From positions 86,786 through 150,785 of the forward strand of contig NZ_JHWL01000010.1 in NCBI RefSeq assembly GCF_000622085.1: DNA of 64,000 nt. The letters run 5' to 3'. Below are positions 15,827-25,701 of the stretch, one piece after another. Source of the DNA: Butyrivibrio proteoclasticus P6B7 (GTDB taxonomy: Bacteria; Bacillota; Clostridia; Lachnospirales; Lachnospiraceae). A program made the translations under genes and the position numbers. The notes below the pieces were generated by a model that saw nothing but the letters and a program-made list of their open reading frames with translations, ran no database searches and had not been told where the DNA came from. Each line of letters starts with the position of its first letter. Within the stretch, counting starts at the first letter, position 1.

Positions 15827-18084
15827 TTTTTTATTTCCTGCCCCTCTCGTAAAGTCACCTGAATAACTCCATTTGATACAGATGCCCAATCGAATTGAGG
15901 CTCATATATCCAATTTCCATTAACATCAACTATTCCATATTTACCATTGGTCTTGACGACAGCCATCATTCCCCCTTCTTTGACATTGTGATAGTTAATG
16001 TATTTAGATACTTCAACGTATTCATATTCAAAATCAAGCACTATATTACCGAATTTATCACGAAGACCATACAATCCTGAAGACTCATCATAATATCCTT
16101 TTATTTCTGTACTTGTACCAATATTACAATCAATTCCCAAGTAATCTCCTTTATAGTTATATATCCTGTAACCGCTTGAATCAGTTGGACATACAGCAAT
16201 CAAATTATTATCTTTAATTTCAATGAAATCAATCGCATAATTTTCTTCAGCTACTATATTTCCATCATACATAATAGTTAAGCGATCTTTAGCTGCTATT
16301 ACCAGTAGTGGCTTACCTTCAACCATGGTTGCTTCGACATCATAAGAAAATTCATCGAATTCCCAAACAATATTTCCGCTGGAATCAATTACAAAACCCT
16401 TAACCTCACTATATCCTGAGTAATTTCTACCAAGGAAGAGACCTCCTCCCAGATATTTTAATTCACCAAAATGGAATTCAACCGGAAGGCTATCAGGTTT
16501 CAAAATTACCCATTTTTGATCATCAAATTGAAAATATAATATCTCATCATCAGAAGTATACTTATATTCGCCATCGAACAAAGAATAACTCTCCGGCTCA
16601 ATAAATATCTCGTTTTGAGTATTCACTACACCAATCCTATCATCTTCGGTAATTACAATATATTTATCACCCATTTTGTTAGTAGCATAATTATAACTTA
16701 GTATTGATTTGTAATTAAAATCGATAATAGTCGTTCCGGAAACATCGATCACTCCGGCCTTTCCATCCAGATTTGCAACCATATATGCTGAATCTTCATG
16801 CAAATCGTCTAGCTCGGAATACTTAAACTCAAGTCTGATATTCCCGAGGCAGTCAATCAGTCCATATTTATCATCACGTCCTGCAATATATAGATCATCT
16901 GAACCAAATATGTCTTTTACATAATCAAAAATTTCATCTGATAGTTTTTTTCCATCTTTATCACAGAAATAATAATGTTCATCCTGATCTTCAATTATAA
17001 AAACATATTGATGTTCATTGCCTTCTCCCTGATTGATACATTCTATATATTTGTAGTAATCTCCAAGAATATCATTACCTTCAAAATCAAGAAGTCTATA
17101 TTGGGAGTTCTGATCTTCTACAATAAGTGTATCCGTCCCTTCGCCAATTGTAATACTTCTGTATATTGGCTCAAGTATTGCATTTCCTTCGTAGTCATAT
17201 ATTCCGTAATATCTGTCTTTTTCATCTACATAATCAGAAAGATTCATGTCATCTGTATTATCAATCTCTACCTTCATAAAACTATCATAAAAAACGATAT
17301 CGCCATAATCAGGACCTATTATTGCGTTTCCATTATAGTCATATAAGGCAAAATATCTTATGTAGTTTTCATAATTACTAACAAAGATATAATCATTACA
17401 GAAATCTATAAACTCGTACTTAGGCTCAATTAGAACATTATAATCAAGATCTGTTACTCCAATTCGTCTCTGATAACCTTTGTCATTTTCAACAATTACA
17501 ATTCCCTTGTCTGTATGACTTGTATCAATTTTCTGATACTCCGGGGATAATAGCCAATTCCCACGTAAATCAGCTACTCCATAATTCCCACTTTTTATGT
17601 CATACAAAAACAAGTTACCATCATCCATATAAAAGGAGTTATTACCTAATTCCACCGAATTGGTACGAGGGAATCCATTTATTATTCCGTCTATCATTTT
17701 ATAAATGGCATAATTCTTGGTCGATGGATAACAGAAATCATCCCAGAAAGAGTGTATGTACTCTGCTTTGGATAAATAGTCCAAAGATCCGCTCTCTTCA
17801 TCTGTGTTTATATCATAACTACCACTTTGAACTCTGTATAATCCACTAGATTCACCCCAATTATTCTCATAAGTGTATCCTATGTTAGGATAAGATTCTG
17901 TATTTAAGGGAGTTGTACTTGGATGAGAACTTATAATATTCCCTTCTGTATCAAGAATATACCTTACTTCTCCTGCCTCGTATGAATTCTTCTGTAGCAG
18001 GTCGTTACCAAATATGAATGCAGCAATTATAAAGCACCCAAAGATCATCGCATTCTCAATCAATTGTATTTTAACTTTATTCAT
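15823..18084 (-). CDS. Membrane-anchored WG-repeat protein
   Basis: A 753-residue protein. Residues about 8-28 (ENAMIFGCFIIAAFIFGNDLL) are an uncleaved signal or membrane anchor. The rest is built of WG repeats of roughly 35-60 residues with the core YG-[IVL]-x-D-x-x-G-N-x-[IVL]-x-x-x-Y, for example YGVADLRGNWLLSPEY, YGIYDYEGNAILEPIY, YGLIDCLGNIRLEFKY, YGLRDKFGNIVLDFEY and YGIVDVNGNWIYEPQF. WG repeats form beta solenoids or propellers thought to bind other proteins or glycans outside the cell. No enzyme motif is seen. AGGAAGAG precedes the ATG. The gene heads a two-gene operon with the small membrane protein. Confidence 0.85.
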   Translation of the reverse strand: MNKVKIQLIENAMIFGCFIIAAFIFGNDLLQKNSYEAGEVRYILDTEGNIISSHPSTTPLNTESYPNIGYTYENNWGESSGLYRVQSGSYDINTDEESGSLDYLSKAEYIHSFWDDFCYPSTKNYAIYKMIDGIINGFPRTNSVELGNNSFYMDDGNLFLYDIKSGNYGVADLRGNWLLSPEYQKIDTSHTDKGIVIVENDKGYQRRIGVTDLDYNVLIEPKYEFIDFCNDYIFVSNYENYIRYFALYDYNGNAIIGPDYGDIVFYDSFMKVEIDNTDDMNLSDYVDEKDRYYGIYDYEGNAILEPIYRSITIGEGTDTLIVEDQNSQYRLLDFEGNDILGDYYKYIECINQGEGNEHQYVFIIEDQDEHYYFCDKDGKKLSDEIFDYVKDIFGSDDLYIAGRDDKYGLIDCLGNIRLEFKYSELDDLHEDSAYMVANLDGKAGVIDVSGTTIIDFNYKSILSYNYATNKMGDKYIVITEDDRIGVVNTQNEIFIEPESYSLFDGEYKYTSDDEILYFQFDDQKWVILKPDSLPVEFHFGELKYLGGGLFLGRNYSGYSEVKGFVIDSSGNIVWEFDEFSYDVEATMVEGKPLLVIAAKDRLTIMYDGNIVAEENYAIDFIEIKDNNLIAVCPTDSSGYRIYNYKGDYLGIDCNIGTSTEIKGYYDESSGLYGLRDKFGNIVLDFEYEYVEVSKYINYHNVKEGGMMAVVKTNGKYGIVDVNGNWIYEPQFDWASVSNGVIQVTLREGQEIKK

Positions 18085-18242
18085 GACTCTCTCTTCCTAG
18101 TTCTTGCTTTTGTTGATCATAATACCAGCCATCTTCAGATTATGTTTTATATCCCGTACTATTTTTTTTCAACAAATTATCTCCATTATATGTAAACAGA
18201 TGAGGATGGCAATATGTTGCATTAAAAAATAATTAATTCAAA

Positions 18243-18276
18243 AACCCACAAAAGCCTGCCTGGCCTTTGTGGGTTA
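18243..18276 (-). terminator. Intrinsic terminator of the esterase gene
   Basis: AACCCACAAAAGCC pairs with GGCCTTTGTGGGTT (one wobble); read on the minus strand the stem ends in GGGTTTTTG. It lies about 90 bp past the esterase stop. Confidence 0.8.
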
Positions 18277-18366
18277 ACATCAATTACATAATTCAAATCT
18301 ACTCTATTTTGCTCACAACCAGATGTGACAATTCACTAGCAATTGCTCATAACAAGCTAACTTCAC

Positions 18367-19524
<1,158 letters not shown>

Positions 19525-19615
19525 TCAAAAGAGCTACCTCTCGACTGTTGCTATAATTGGTAGCAATAAATAATAGATTGCTATGCGCACATGAAATGCC
19601 TGATTCACAAATAAT

Positions 19616-19655
19616 AATCCCCGAAAACACGGTGATATCCGCATTCCCGGGGATT
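19616..19655 (-). terminator. Terminator-like hairpin after the serine hydrolase
   Basis: AATCCCCG (19616-19623) pairs with CGGGGATT (19648-19655), with an internal loop that can pair further; T-rich sequence follows on the minus strand. Confidence 0.6.
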
Positions 19656-19723
19656 CATTATTCCAATATCATTCTGGAATATATATTGCTGATGCCATCT
19701 CAGTATCTATACATGTTCTGCCA

Positions 19724-20896
19724 TTATGACATCACGATATTCCTAAGCTTCCTTGTGATATGGCCTGTGCCGTAATCAGTAATCTGTGTGAACATGATAA
19801 AAGAGATCTTGCTGACAGGGTCGTTCATGAAGAAGGTTCCGAGCCAGCCGTCCCAGCCGTACTCACCCTTGTTGCCGATGACACCTGCCTTTGAGGGCTC
19901 TACCATGACACGCATCAGGTTGTTGTAGCTGTAGCCCTCGAGGCCGTTCCAGTACTCAAGGTCCTTCTGCTGGTAGTCTGTGAGCTGGCCAGTTCCGAAG
20001 AACTTCACTGCCTCTGGTCTAAGGATCTCTTTTCCATTATAGGTTCCACCATTCATCAGCATTGCTGCGAAGTGGGAGTAGTCATCGAGAGTTGAGAAAA
20101 GACCTGCTCCACCTGACTCGAAGGCATTGACGCCGCCGTCGTTTCTGATGGCAAGGTTGTCGCCGTAGTAAGGAGTCAGTGTGCCGTCCTTGACGATGTA
20201 TGGGCGGGCGAGACGAGATTTCTTTTCCTCAGGCACGAAGAACGCGGTGTCCTTCATATCCAGCGGATCAAAGAACTTCTCCTGCAGATATTCAGAGAAC
20301 TTCATGCCAGAAACCTTCTCGATCACTGCGCCGAGAACGTCAGCGCTGGTGCCGTACTGGAAGTGCATGCCTGGTGCGAAGTTAAGCGGAATCTCGCCGA
20401 GACGCTCTGCAAACTCCATGGTGGAAACCATGTTTGTTGGGTCTCCGTGAAGCTTGTCGATCATCTCGTCCATGAGGTAGCCGGTTCTGACCTGGGCCAG
20501 GGAGTCTTCGCCTGGATATACGAGGCCTGAAGTCATGTTCAAAAGATCTTTGATAAGAACCGGTCTGTCACTTGGAACTGGCAGTACTTTGCCGTTTGCA
20601 AGGAAGGTCTGGTTTGCAAAGCTCTTTATATACTTGCCCACTGGCTCGTAGAGGTCGATGAAGCCGTCCTGCACAAGGGTCATGGCTGCTGCCCCTGTGA
20701 TTGGCTTAGACTGTGAGTAAAGGTGAACTATTGTATCGCGGTCCATCTTAGTTCCCTTCTCGATGTCCGCAAATCCGCTGCAGCCAAAGCTCTCCTCCTT
20801 GCCGTCCTGAAGGAAGATGTAGCTTACGCCGGCGGTTTCTTTAGCAGCAACTGCTCTGTCCATGCAGTCCTGAAGTAATTTCTTTTTGTCGCTCAT
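19724..20896 (-). CDS. Serine hydrolase of the beta-lactamase/class C family
   Basis: A 390-residue protein with the penicillin-binding fold: S-x-x-K as YSQSKPITG (about residues 61-69) gives the nucleophile Ser and general-base Lys, and FQYGTSADVLGAVIEKVSG supplies the Y-x-[ST] second motif. MTSGLVYPGED and GGAGLFSTLDDYSHFAAMLMNGG are typical of the EstB-like esterase group. No signal peptide is visible, so it is likely intracellular, unlike secreted beta-lactamases. Related proteins are esterases or D-amino peptidases; resistance to beta-lactams is not implied. GGAGG precedes the ATG. Confidence 0.85.
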   Translation of the reverse strand: MSDKKKLLQDCMDRAVAAKETAGVSYIFLQDGKEESFGCSGFADIEKGTKMDRDTIVHLYSQSKPITGAAAMTLVQDGFIDLYEPVGKYIKSFANQTFLANGKVLPVPSDRPVLIKDLLNMTSGLVYPGEDSLAQVRTGYLMDEMIDKLHGDPTNMVSTMEFAERLGEIPLNFAPGMHFQYGTSADVLGAVIEKVSGMKFSEYLQEKFFDPLDMKDTAFFVPEEKKSRLARPYIVKDGTLTPYYGDNLAIRNDGGVNAFESGGAGLFSTLDDYSHFAAMLMNGGTYNGKEILRPEAVKFFGTGQLTDYQQKDLEYWNGLEGYSYNNLMRVMVEPSKAGVIGNKGEYGWDGWLGTFFMNDPVSKISFIMFTQITDYGTGHITRKLRNIVMS

Positions 20897-21147
20897 GTTA
20901 TGCCTCCGTTGTTGAAATACTTATTATTGCTAATGTGACATTTATCTGCAGTATTTGTCAGTGATAATTCCAGTAAATATCGCAGTCACAAAAAATAATC
21001 ACTTGCTTTGTTTTTTACTCCAGTTTCCACTTTAGCACTTGTTAGGGGGATTTTCTATAGCTCAGATTTACTAGTTTCTGTACTTGATTGAACTTGTGGA
21101 ATGATTTTATAGTTTTTTAATCAATTGCCACAGTGCCGCTCCCCATC

Positions 21148-21193
21148 GGCGTTTGTGGTCCGCGAAGCCGTGAAACTACCACCGAGCAACGCC
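21148..21193 (+). promoter_or_regulatory. GC-rich hairpin in the leader of the 21.3-kb lipoprotein gene
   Basis: GGCGTT (21148-21153) pairs with AACGCC (21188-21193), enclosing GTGGT/ACCAC and a CG-rich loop in an otherwise A/T-rich 380-bp divergent intergenic region. It could be a structured 5' leader or an upstream terminator. No known riboswitch class is recognised. Confidence 0.4.
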
Positions 21194-21275
21194 CCAGAGG
21201 TGCAAATTCGTGTTATCATTTTTTCATAGTTCTTTTAACACTAATCACAAGTGTTTATGAGGAGGGAAAAGAAAT

Positions 21276-22436
21276 ATGAAAAAGAAGTATCTAGGGCTGG
21301 TTCTGGCTGGAATCATGACTCTTTCTCTGGTTGCGTGCTCTGGCGCAGGCGGACAGGCTGCTGGCGGCGCTTCAACACAGGCTGGAGCAGAGAGTTCTAC
21401 CGAGGCAGGCACTGATAATTCCGCTGATGCAGGCGACGTGCCAACTACAGGCCTTGCCAATCCTTGGACAGACATCACTGAAGAGGATGCCGATGCAAGG
21501 TTTCCTAATCTTTTCAAAATCCCAGAAGGCGCAGAAAATGTACGCTGGAGCATGAATGAAGTTGCTGACAACACAGTGCTTCCAGGCACCATGATCCAGG
21601 CGGACTTCGAACTTGATGGCGTTTCCTACACCGCAAGAATGCAGCCAGTGGCTGGCGAGGACATCGTGGACATCTCCGGAATGTACTACGACTGGACCGT
21701 TTCCGATGAAGGCACGCTCAGCAACTGGGGCGGCGGCAAAATGGCTTACAAGTCCTACAGATACGTGGGCGACGGCGAGTATATCGATGTTTGCAACTGG
21801 TTCGACATTGAGACAGGCTATGCATATTCTCTTTCTGCACAGGCTGCGGACCTTGACGGCTTTGACATCATCGCAATGGTAGATCAGATGTACGCTCCCG
21901 AGAAGCAGTTCGGCGCAAACGCTCCTGACTACTCAGCAATCGAGATCGACATCACAGGATGCGATACTTTCACTCAGATCGTGGACCAGAAGCTCACTGA
22001 TGGCATGGGCTACGCCAATGTTACAATCACTGGCACCGACGTCCTCCTGGTGAGCAGCGGCTGTTACGACAATCTGGACGGCAACATGGCCGCCATCGAT
22101 TCTGTGATTTTTGCTTACGGCGACAACGGCCCTTACGAGCTGGGCAAAGTAAGCAGCGACGGCACAGCCTATCCGATTACTGTGAAGGATGGCTACCTCT
22201 ACACCGGCGGCCATCACTGGATGTGCAAGTACGCAATCGCAGACGGCAAGCTGATGGTGATGGAGGAAGTTTCCGAACTCTATGATGAAAACGGAAACGC
22301 AACCTATTACTACAATTCAGATGACGGCGGGGATTATTCAAACTTTGATTCTGCCGAGGCGGAAAAGATATTTGATGAGCTCATCCAAGAGATGGTTAGC
22401 GGAGAAATCGTGAATTATTCTGTGGTTAGCAAGTAA
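21276..22436 (+). CDS. Lipoprotein of unknown function
   Basis: A 386-residue lipoprotein. MKKKYLGLVLAGIMTLSLVACSG is a clear signal with lipobox LVAC, followed by a Gly/Ala/Ser/Thr-rich spacer to about residue 55. The mature part is acidic and beta-rich (YDWTVSDEGTLSNWGGGKMAYKSYRYVGDGEYIDVCNWF; YANVTITGTDVLLVSSGCYDNLDGNMAAIDSVIFAYGDNG), without a motif I recognise. It resembles cell-surface lipoproteins of Lachnospiraceae that carry two repeated beta modules. GAGGAGGG precedes the ATG. It is monocistronic, with its own terminator. Confidence 0.75.
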   Translation: MKKKYLGLVLAGIMTLSLVACSGAGGQAAGGASTQAGAESSTEAGTDNSADAGDVPTTGLANPWTDITEEDADARFPNLFKIPEGAENVRWSMNEVADNTVLPGTMIQADFELDGVSYTARMQPVAGEDIVDISGMYYDWTVSDEGTLSNWGGGKMAYKSYRYVGDGEYIDVCNWFDIETGYAYSLSAQAADLDGFDIIAMVDQMYAPEKQFGANAPDYSAIEIDITGCDTFTQIVDQKLTDGMGYANVTITGTDVLLVSSGCYDNLDGNMAAIDSVIFAYGDNGPYELGKVSSDGTAYPITVKDGYLYTGGHHWMCKYAIADGKLMVMEEVSELYDENGNATYYYNSDDGGDYSNFDSAEAEKIFDELIQEMVSGEIVNYSVVSK

Positions 22437-22485
22437 TCTGGTGATTAGTCGCTGGCTCAGTGTTATGTTTATATGGTAAAAAAAT

Positions 22486-22529
22486 AAGAGTCGTTGAGGT
22501 CCAGTATTTCTGGCCCAGCGGCTCTTTTT
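22486..22529 (+). terminator. Intrinsic terminator of the 21.3-kb lipoprotein gene
   Basis: AAGAGTCGTTG and CAGCGGCTCTT pair with two wobbles, with a second GGTCCAG/CTGGCCC stem inside, and five T follow. Confidence 0.85.
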
Positions 22530-22603
22530 GATGCAAAGATTTTGTATGATCAAATGAATTTCATTATTCCTGATTATTCTAATACATCGTCTGATTTTAT
22601 ATA

Positions 22604-22840
22604 TTAGCGATGATGACGAATCATGTCGATTCTCTCGATGACACCCAGATCCTCCAGGGTCTTGATCATGCGATAAACAGTGGCGATTCCGATGGAGTTA
22701 TCTCTTTTACGGGCCATGCAGCATATGTCCTTGCAGCTGGCGCCGTCGTTCTCAGCGATGACCCCTGCCACCACCTGGCGTTGCTTGGTGATTCGCATGC
22801 CGCTATCTTTAAGTGCCTTTATTATCTGTTCGTTACTCAT
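22604..22840 (-). CDS. Fur-family DNA-binding domain without C-terminal domain
   Basis: A 78-residue protein matching only the N-terminal winged helix of Fur/PerR/Zur regulators: LKDSGMRITKQRQVVAGVIAEN, then the recognition region IGIATVYRMIKTLEDLGVIERID. Full Fur proteins have about 140 residues with metal-binding and dimerisation parts; here the frame stops at MIRHHR. It may be a decayed gene or a single-domain HTH that binds DNA alone or by joining another Fur protein. GAGGAG precedes the ATG. The neighbours, DUF3793 and flavodoxin, are often iron-linked in Clostridia. Confidence 0.75.
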   Translation of the reverse strand: MSNEQIIKALKDSGMRITKQRQVVAGVIAENDGASCKDICCMARKRDNSIGIATVYRMIKTLEDLGVIERIDMIRHHR

Positions 22841-22921
22841 GATTGTCTCCTCTATATCGTCTGAGTATATCTACCTTCTGCTGTCAATTATTCTCAAACA
22901 TGTCGTGTCGTCTATGCCCCA

Positions 22922-23473
22922 TCAAGTGGCCACTGCCAGCTGCTCCAGTGTCTTGCCGTTCTGGTGGGCTCTGCTGTATATCTCTGTGCATTTCTTGTAC
23001 TGATCAAAGGTCTTAAGGGCCGAAGCCTCGTCACTGTACACCTTCCAGAAGCCTGTGTACTTCACGCCCTTTTCAGGACTCTTCATGAATCCCAGCACGT
23101 CCGCCACCGGATACCCCAGGAAAAGACCTATCTCGTGGGGGAAGGATGCGTCCTGCTTAAGGTGGTCTGCAAGCTCAGCTACGCAGCGGTCTGCGTTGTG
23201 GTATGAGTAGCCTTTTTCCTTCAGGATCTTGCACACTTCCTGGTTGGAGAAATCTCTTTTTAAAAGATCTGGCCTGTACAGGTAGATAAGCACGTGGCCC
23301 TTCCAGTATTTAACAGGGATCATGCGGATGCCCTTGGACAGGAGCCTTGCGTTAAATCCCCTGACTTCACTATTGAATTTCTGCCTGTCGTCACAATCGA
23401 CGGTAAAAAGATTTCCGGTCTTAAGGCCGGCAAGGGTGGGTGAGCAAAGTCTGATCAGTAGCTGGTCCCCCAT
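22922..23473 (-). CDS. DUF3793 family protein
   Basis: A 183-residue protein with the DUF3793 hallmark FPHEIGLFLGYPVADVLGFM near residue 112, preceded by FNARLLSKGIRMIPVKYWKGHVLIYLYRPDLL and followed by FWKVYSDEASALKTFDQYKKCTEIY. The family occurs in Clostridia, frequently beside flavodoxin and iron-regulated genes; no activity is known to me. GGAGG precedes the ATG. It is divergent from the flavodoxin gene across a 316-bp region with two identical-arm palindromes, and 81 bp upstream of the Fur-like gene, so it may be co-transcribed with it. Confidence 0.8.
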   Translation of the reverse strand: MGDQLLIRLCSPTLAGLKTGNLFTVDCDDRQKFNSEVRGFNARLLSKGIRMIPVKYWKGHVLIYLYRPDLLKRDFSNQEVCKILKEKGYSYHNADRCVAELADHLKQDASFPHEIGLFLGYPVADVLGFMKSPEKGVKYTGFWKVYSDEASALKTFDQYKKCTEIYSRAHQNGKTLEQLAVAT

Positions 23474-23598
23474 TTAGTGTGTCCTCCTTGATGCGTTGGT
23501 CAATTCGAAATCTGAATATATGATGCTAATAGCATTTCTTTGATATTCAATACCTGTACTAATTATCTTCTATATCTTTATGTTTTGTCGTTATTGCC

Positions 23599-23728
23599 GT
23601 TAGCAATAGCTAACCTTGGCTCAAAAATAAATCCCGAATAACGTCGGGTCGTGATGGATTCTGGTTCGCATGTGTTTGAGATTTATTATCAGGTAAATCT
23701 CTTGAATCATATGTTAGCATCTGCTAAC
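23599..23728. promoter_or_regulatory. Two GTTAGC-N4-GCTAAC palindromes between DUF3793 and flavodoxin
   Basis: GTTAGC-AATA-GCTAAC (23599-23614) and GTTAGC-ATCT-GCTAAC (23713-23728) have identical arms; a related ATGCTAATAGCAT lies at 23523-23535. They flank the start regions of divergent genes, as expected for a shared repressor such as a Fur- or DtxR-type metal regulator. The regulator's identity is not shown by the sequence. Confidence 0.65.
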
Positions 23729-23789
23729 TTATTTTTCAAGGGTACATTACAACTTTTTTCAAATTAAACCCAGAAAGGATGAAATAGGT

Positions 23790-24221
23790 ATGAGTAAAGT
23801 TAAGGTTGTTTTTTGGAGTGGAAGTGGAAATACACAGGCTATGGCTGACGCTGTGGCTAATGGAGTTAAGAGCGCTGGCGGAGAGGCTGAGGTGCTTACC
23901 TTTGATTCTATAAGTGTTAATGATGTGGCTAATGATTCTGTTATTGCCTTCGGCTGCCCAGCTATGGGTGCTGAGGTTCTTGAAGAAGGCACAGTTGAGC
24001 CATTCATGGAGACTTATGAGACAAGATGTAGTGGTAAAAAGATAGCTCTTTTTGGATCCTATGGTTGGGGCGACGGCCAGTGGATGCGTGACTGGCAGGA
24101 CAGACTTAAGGCTGCAGGCGCTTCCATCATCGGCGGCGAGGGCGTAATCGCCAACAATGCACCTGATGACGCAGCTGTTTCTCAGTGCGAAGACCTGGGA
24201 CGCATGCTTGCTCAGGCATAA
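23790..24221 (+). CDS. Short-chain flavodoxin
   Basis: A 143-residue FMN-binding electron carrier. The phosphate loop is WSGSGNTQAM at residues 9-18, and the isoalloxazine loops are GCPAMGAEVLEEGTVEPFM and FGSYGWGDGQWMRDW. Flavodoxins replace ferredoxin in low-potential electron transfer when iron is scarce. The neighbouring DUF3793 and Fur-like genes and the palindromes upstream fit iron-responsive control. The SD AGAAAGG lies about eleven bases before the ATG. A REP-like repeat cluster starts right at its stop codon. Confidence 0.9.
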   Translation: MSKVKVVFWSGSGNTQAMADAVANGVKSAGGEAEVLTFDSISVNDVANDSVIAFGCPAMGAEVLEEGTVEPFMETYETRCSGKKIALFGSYGWGDGQWMRDWQDRLKAAGASIIGGEGVIANNAPDDAAVSQCEDLGRMLAQA

Positions 24222-24365
24222 AGTCACTGGGGACGGTTCTATTTGACTTATTGTAAGTCACTGGGGACGGTTCTATTTGACTTATTTTATAAAATAAGTC
24301 AAATAGAACCGTCCCCGTTGACTTGTTGCGCAAAATGAGTCAAATAGAACCGTCCCCAATGACTC
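24222..24365. repeat. Four-unit REP/BIME-like element (GGGGACGG type)
   Basis: AGTCACTGGGGACGGTTC followed by TATTTGACTTAT occurs twice in direct orientation (from 24222 and about 24255) and twice inverted (about 24294-24326 and 24337-24365), forming large stem-loops. This sequence type recurs in many Firmicutes and is usually dispersed by a Y1 (TnpA-REP/RAYT) transposase acting in trans. No such enzyme lies beside it; the TnpA at 53 kb belongs to a different element. Confidence 0.85.
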
Positions 24366-24372
24366 CAACGAA

Positions 24373-24412
24373 AAAGAGCACCAGGCCCATTCCTTCCGGC
24401 TTAGTGCTCTTT
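24373..24412. terminator. Bidirectional terminator between flavodoxin and ddh
   Basis: AAAGAGCAC (24373-24381) pairs with GTGCTCTTT (24404-24412), with partial pairing inside; T-runs follow on both strands. Confidence 0.8.
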
Positions 24413-24440
24413 GTTTTATTTAGATAGCTCTTTTAACAGA

Positions 24441-25427
24441 TTAGAGAAGGTGCGCTCTGAGCTCCTCGCCGCTTAACTCTGAAAGGTAAGCTGGTGGGAT
24501 GTCCAGGATTGTCTTGCAACCCTTTGCGCCTTCGTCGTGCATGCGCTTTGTAGCTCTTGCAACTGCTACGAGTACGCTGGTTGTGAACTCTGGGTTAGAA
24601 TCAAGCTTGAGGCTGTACTCGATGATGTGGTTGTGCTCCTTGTTGGCGCCAGTCTTGCCGCTTCTGAATACAAAGCCGCCGTGAGCCATTCCGCTGTGGT
24701 TCTTAAGAAGCTCCTCCTCGCTGATGAAATGAACTGTTGTGTCGTAGTCTGCGAAGTAGTTAGGCATCTCCTTGATTTCTTTTTCTACAGCTGCTGCGTC
24801 AGCGCCTTCCTCGAGAACTACGAAGCACTCTCTTGTGTGCTTCTGTCTTGTGGTAAGCTCAGGATTCTTGCCGCTTCTAACTGCTTCCAGGGCGCTCTCA
24901 ACTGGAACTGTGTACTGCTTGGCATTCTTAACGCCCTTAACACGTCTGATTGCGTCTGAGTGGCCCTGTGAAACGCCCTTGCCCCAGAATGTGTAGTCGT
25001 TACCGTCTGGAAGAATTGCGTTTGAGTAAACTCTAGCAAGTGAGAACATTCCTGGATCCCAACCGCAGGAAATAACTGCAACGTTGCCGCCGTCCTTAGC
25101 TGCAGCATCAACGTTAGCGAAGTGCTCAGGGATTCTTGCGTGTGTGTCAAAGCTGTCAACTACGTTGAAGAGCTTAGCATACTCTGGAGTCTGCACTGGA
25201 AGGTCAGTTGCGCTTCCGCCGCAGAGAATAAGAACGTCGATCTTGTCCTTCCAATCAGCCACGTCGTTAACTGAAACAACTGGAACGCCCTCAGTCTGGA
25301 TCTTAAGTGAAGAAGGATCTCTTCTTGTAAAAACAGCTACGAGCTCCATGTCAGGTGCTTCTTTAACTGCAATTTCAACACCCTTACCAAGGTTACCGTA
25401 GCCTAAAATACCTATTCTTGTGCTCAT
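24441..25427 (-). CDS. ddh: meso-Diaminopimelate D-dehydrogenase
   Basis: A 328-residue NADPH-dependent enzyme that makes meso-diaminopimelate in one step from tetrahydrodipicolinate, for lysine and peptidoglycan. The Rossmann motif is IGILGYGNLGKG at residues 4-15, followed by VFTRRDPSS. The substrate region includes DSFDTHARIP, SCGWDPGMFSLAR and the run FWGKGVSQGHSDAIRRVKGV. KEHNHIIEYSLKLDSNPEFT is characteristic of Ddh. GGAGG precedes ATG 25427; the longer frame adds 23 unlikely residues. The enzyme implies DAP-type peptidoglycan. Monocistronic. Confidence 0.95.
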   Translation of the reverse strand: MSTRIGILGYGNLGKGVEIAVKEAPDMELVAVFTRRDPSSLKIQTEGVPVVSVNDVADWKDKIDVLILCGGSATDLPVQTPEYAKLFNVVDSFDTHARIPEHFANVDAAAKDGGNVAVISCGWDPGMFSLARVYSNAILPDGNDYTFWGKGVSQGHSDAIRRVKGVKNAKQYTVPVESALEAVRSGKNPELTTRQKHTRECFVVLEEGADAAAVEKEIKEMPNYFADYDTTVHFISEEELLKNHSGMAHGGFVFRSGKTGANKEHNHIIEYSLKLDSNPEFTTSVLVAVARATKRMHDEGAKGCKTILDIPPAYLSELSGEELRAHLL

Positions 25428-25668
25428 ATCTTTTCCTCCGAATCTTGTTGTCCAACAATCGCCATCAGCCCAGATAATATGCATGTTCATCATCATGACT
25501 ATTCATCTTCTGATCATGTTAGACAATGCTAATCAAACCTGAGAAAAATCATAACACATACAAATTCATATGTTAATACTTATTGTATAAAATCTATTTT
25601 TTTGTGAATTAAAATGCATATGGTGCATATCAGATTAGAAATGTAGAAGATATTGTTGCGCAAAATAA

Positions 25669-25696
25669 TACCGATTCCCATATCTGAGAATCGGTA
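25669..25696 (-). terminator. Intrinsic terminator of the MgtC-like gene
   Basis: TACCGATTC (25669-25677) pairs with GAATCGGTA (25688-25696); on the minus strand ATTATTTT follows. It lies six bases past the gene. Confidence 0.85.
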
Positions 25697-25701
25697 CACA
25701 T

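Noticed and set aside
19724..20896. Beta-lactamase conferring antibiotic resistance
   Set aside because: No signal peptide and an esterase-like second motif; the class C fold is shared by many hydrolases, so resistance is not supported.
23736..24227. 163-codon frame antisense to flavodoxin
   Set aside because: The flavodoxin motifs on the plus strand are clear; the antisense frame has no family features.
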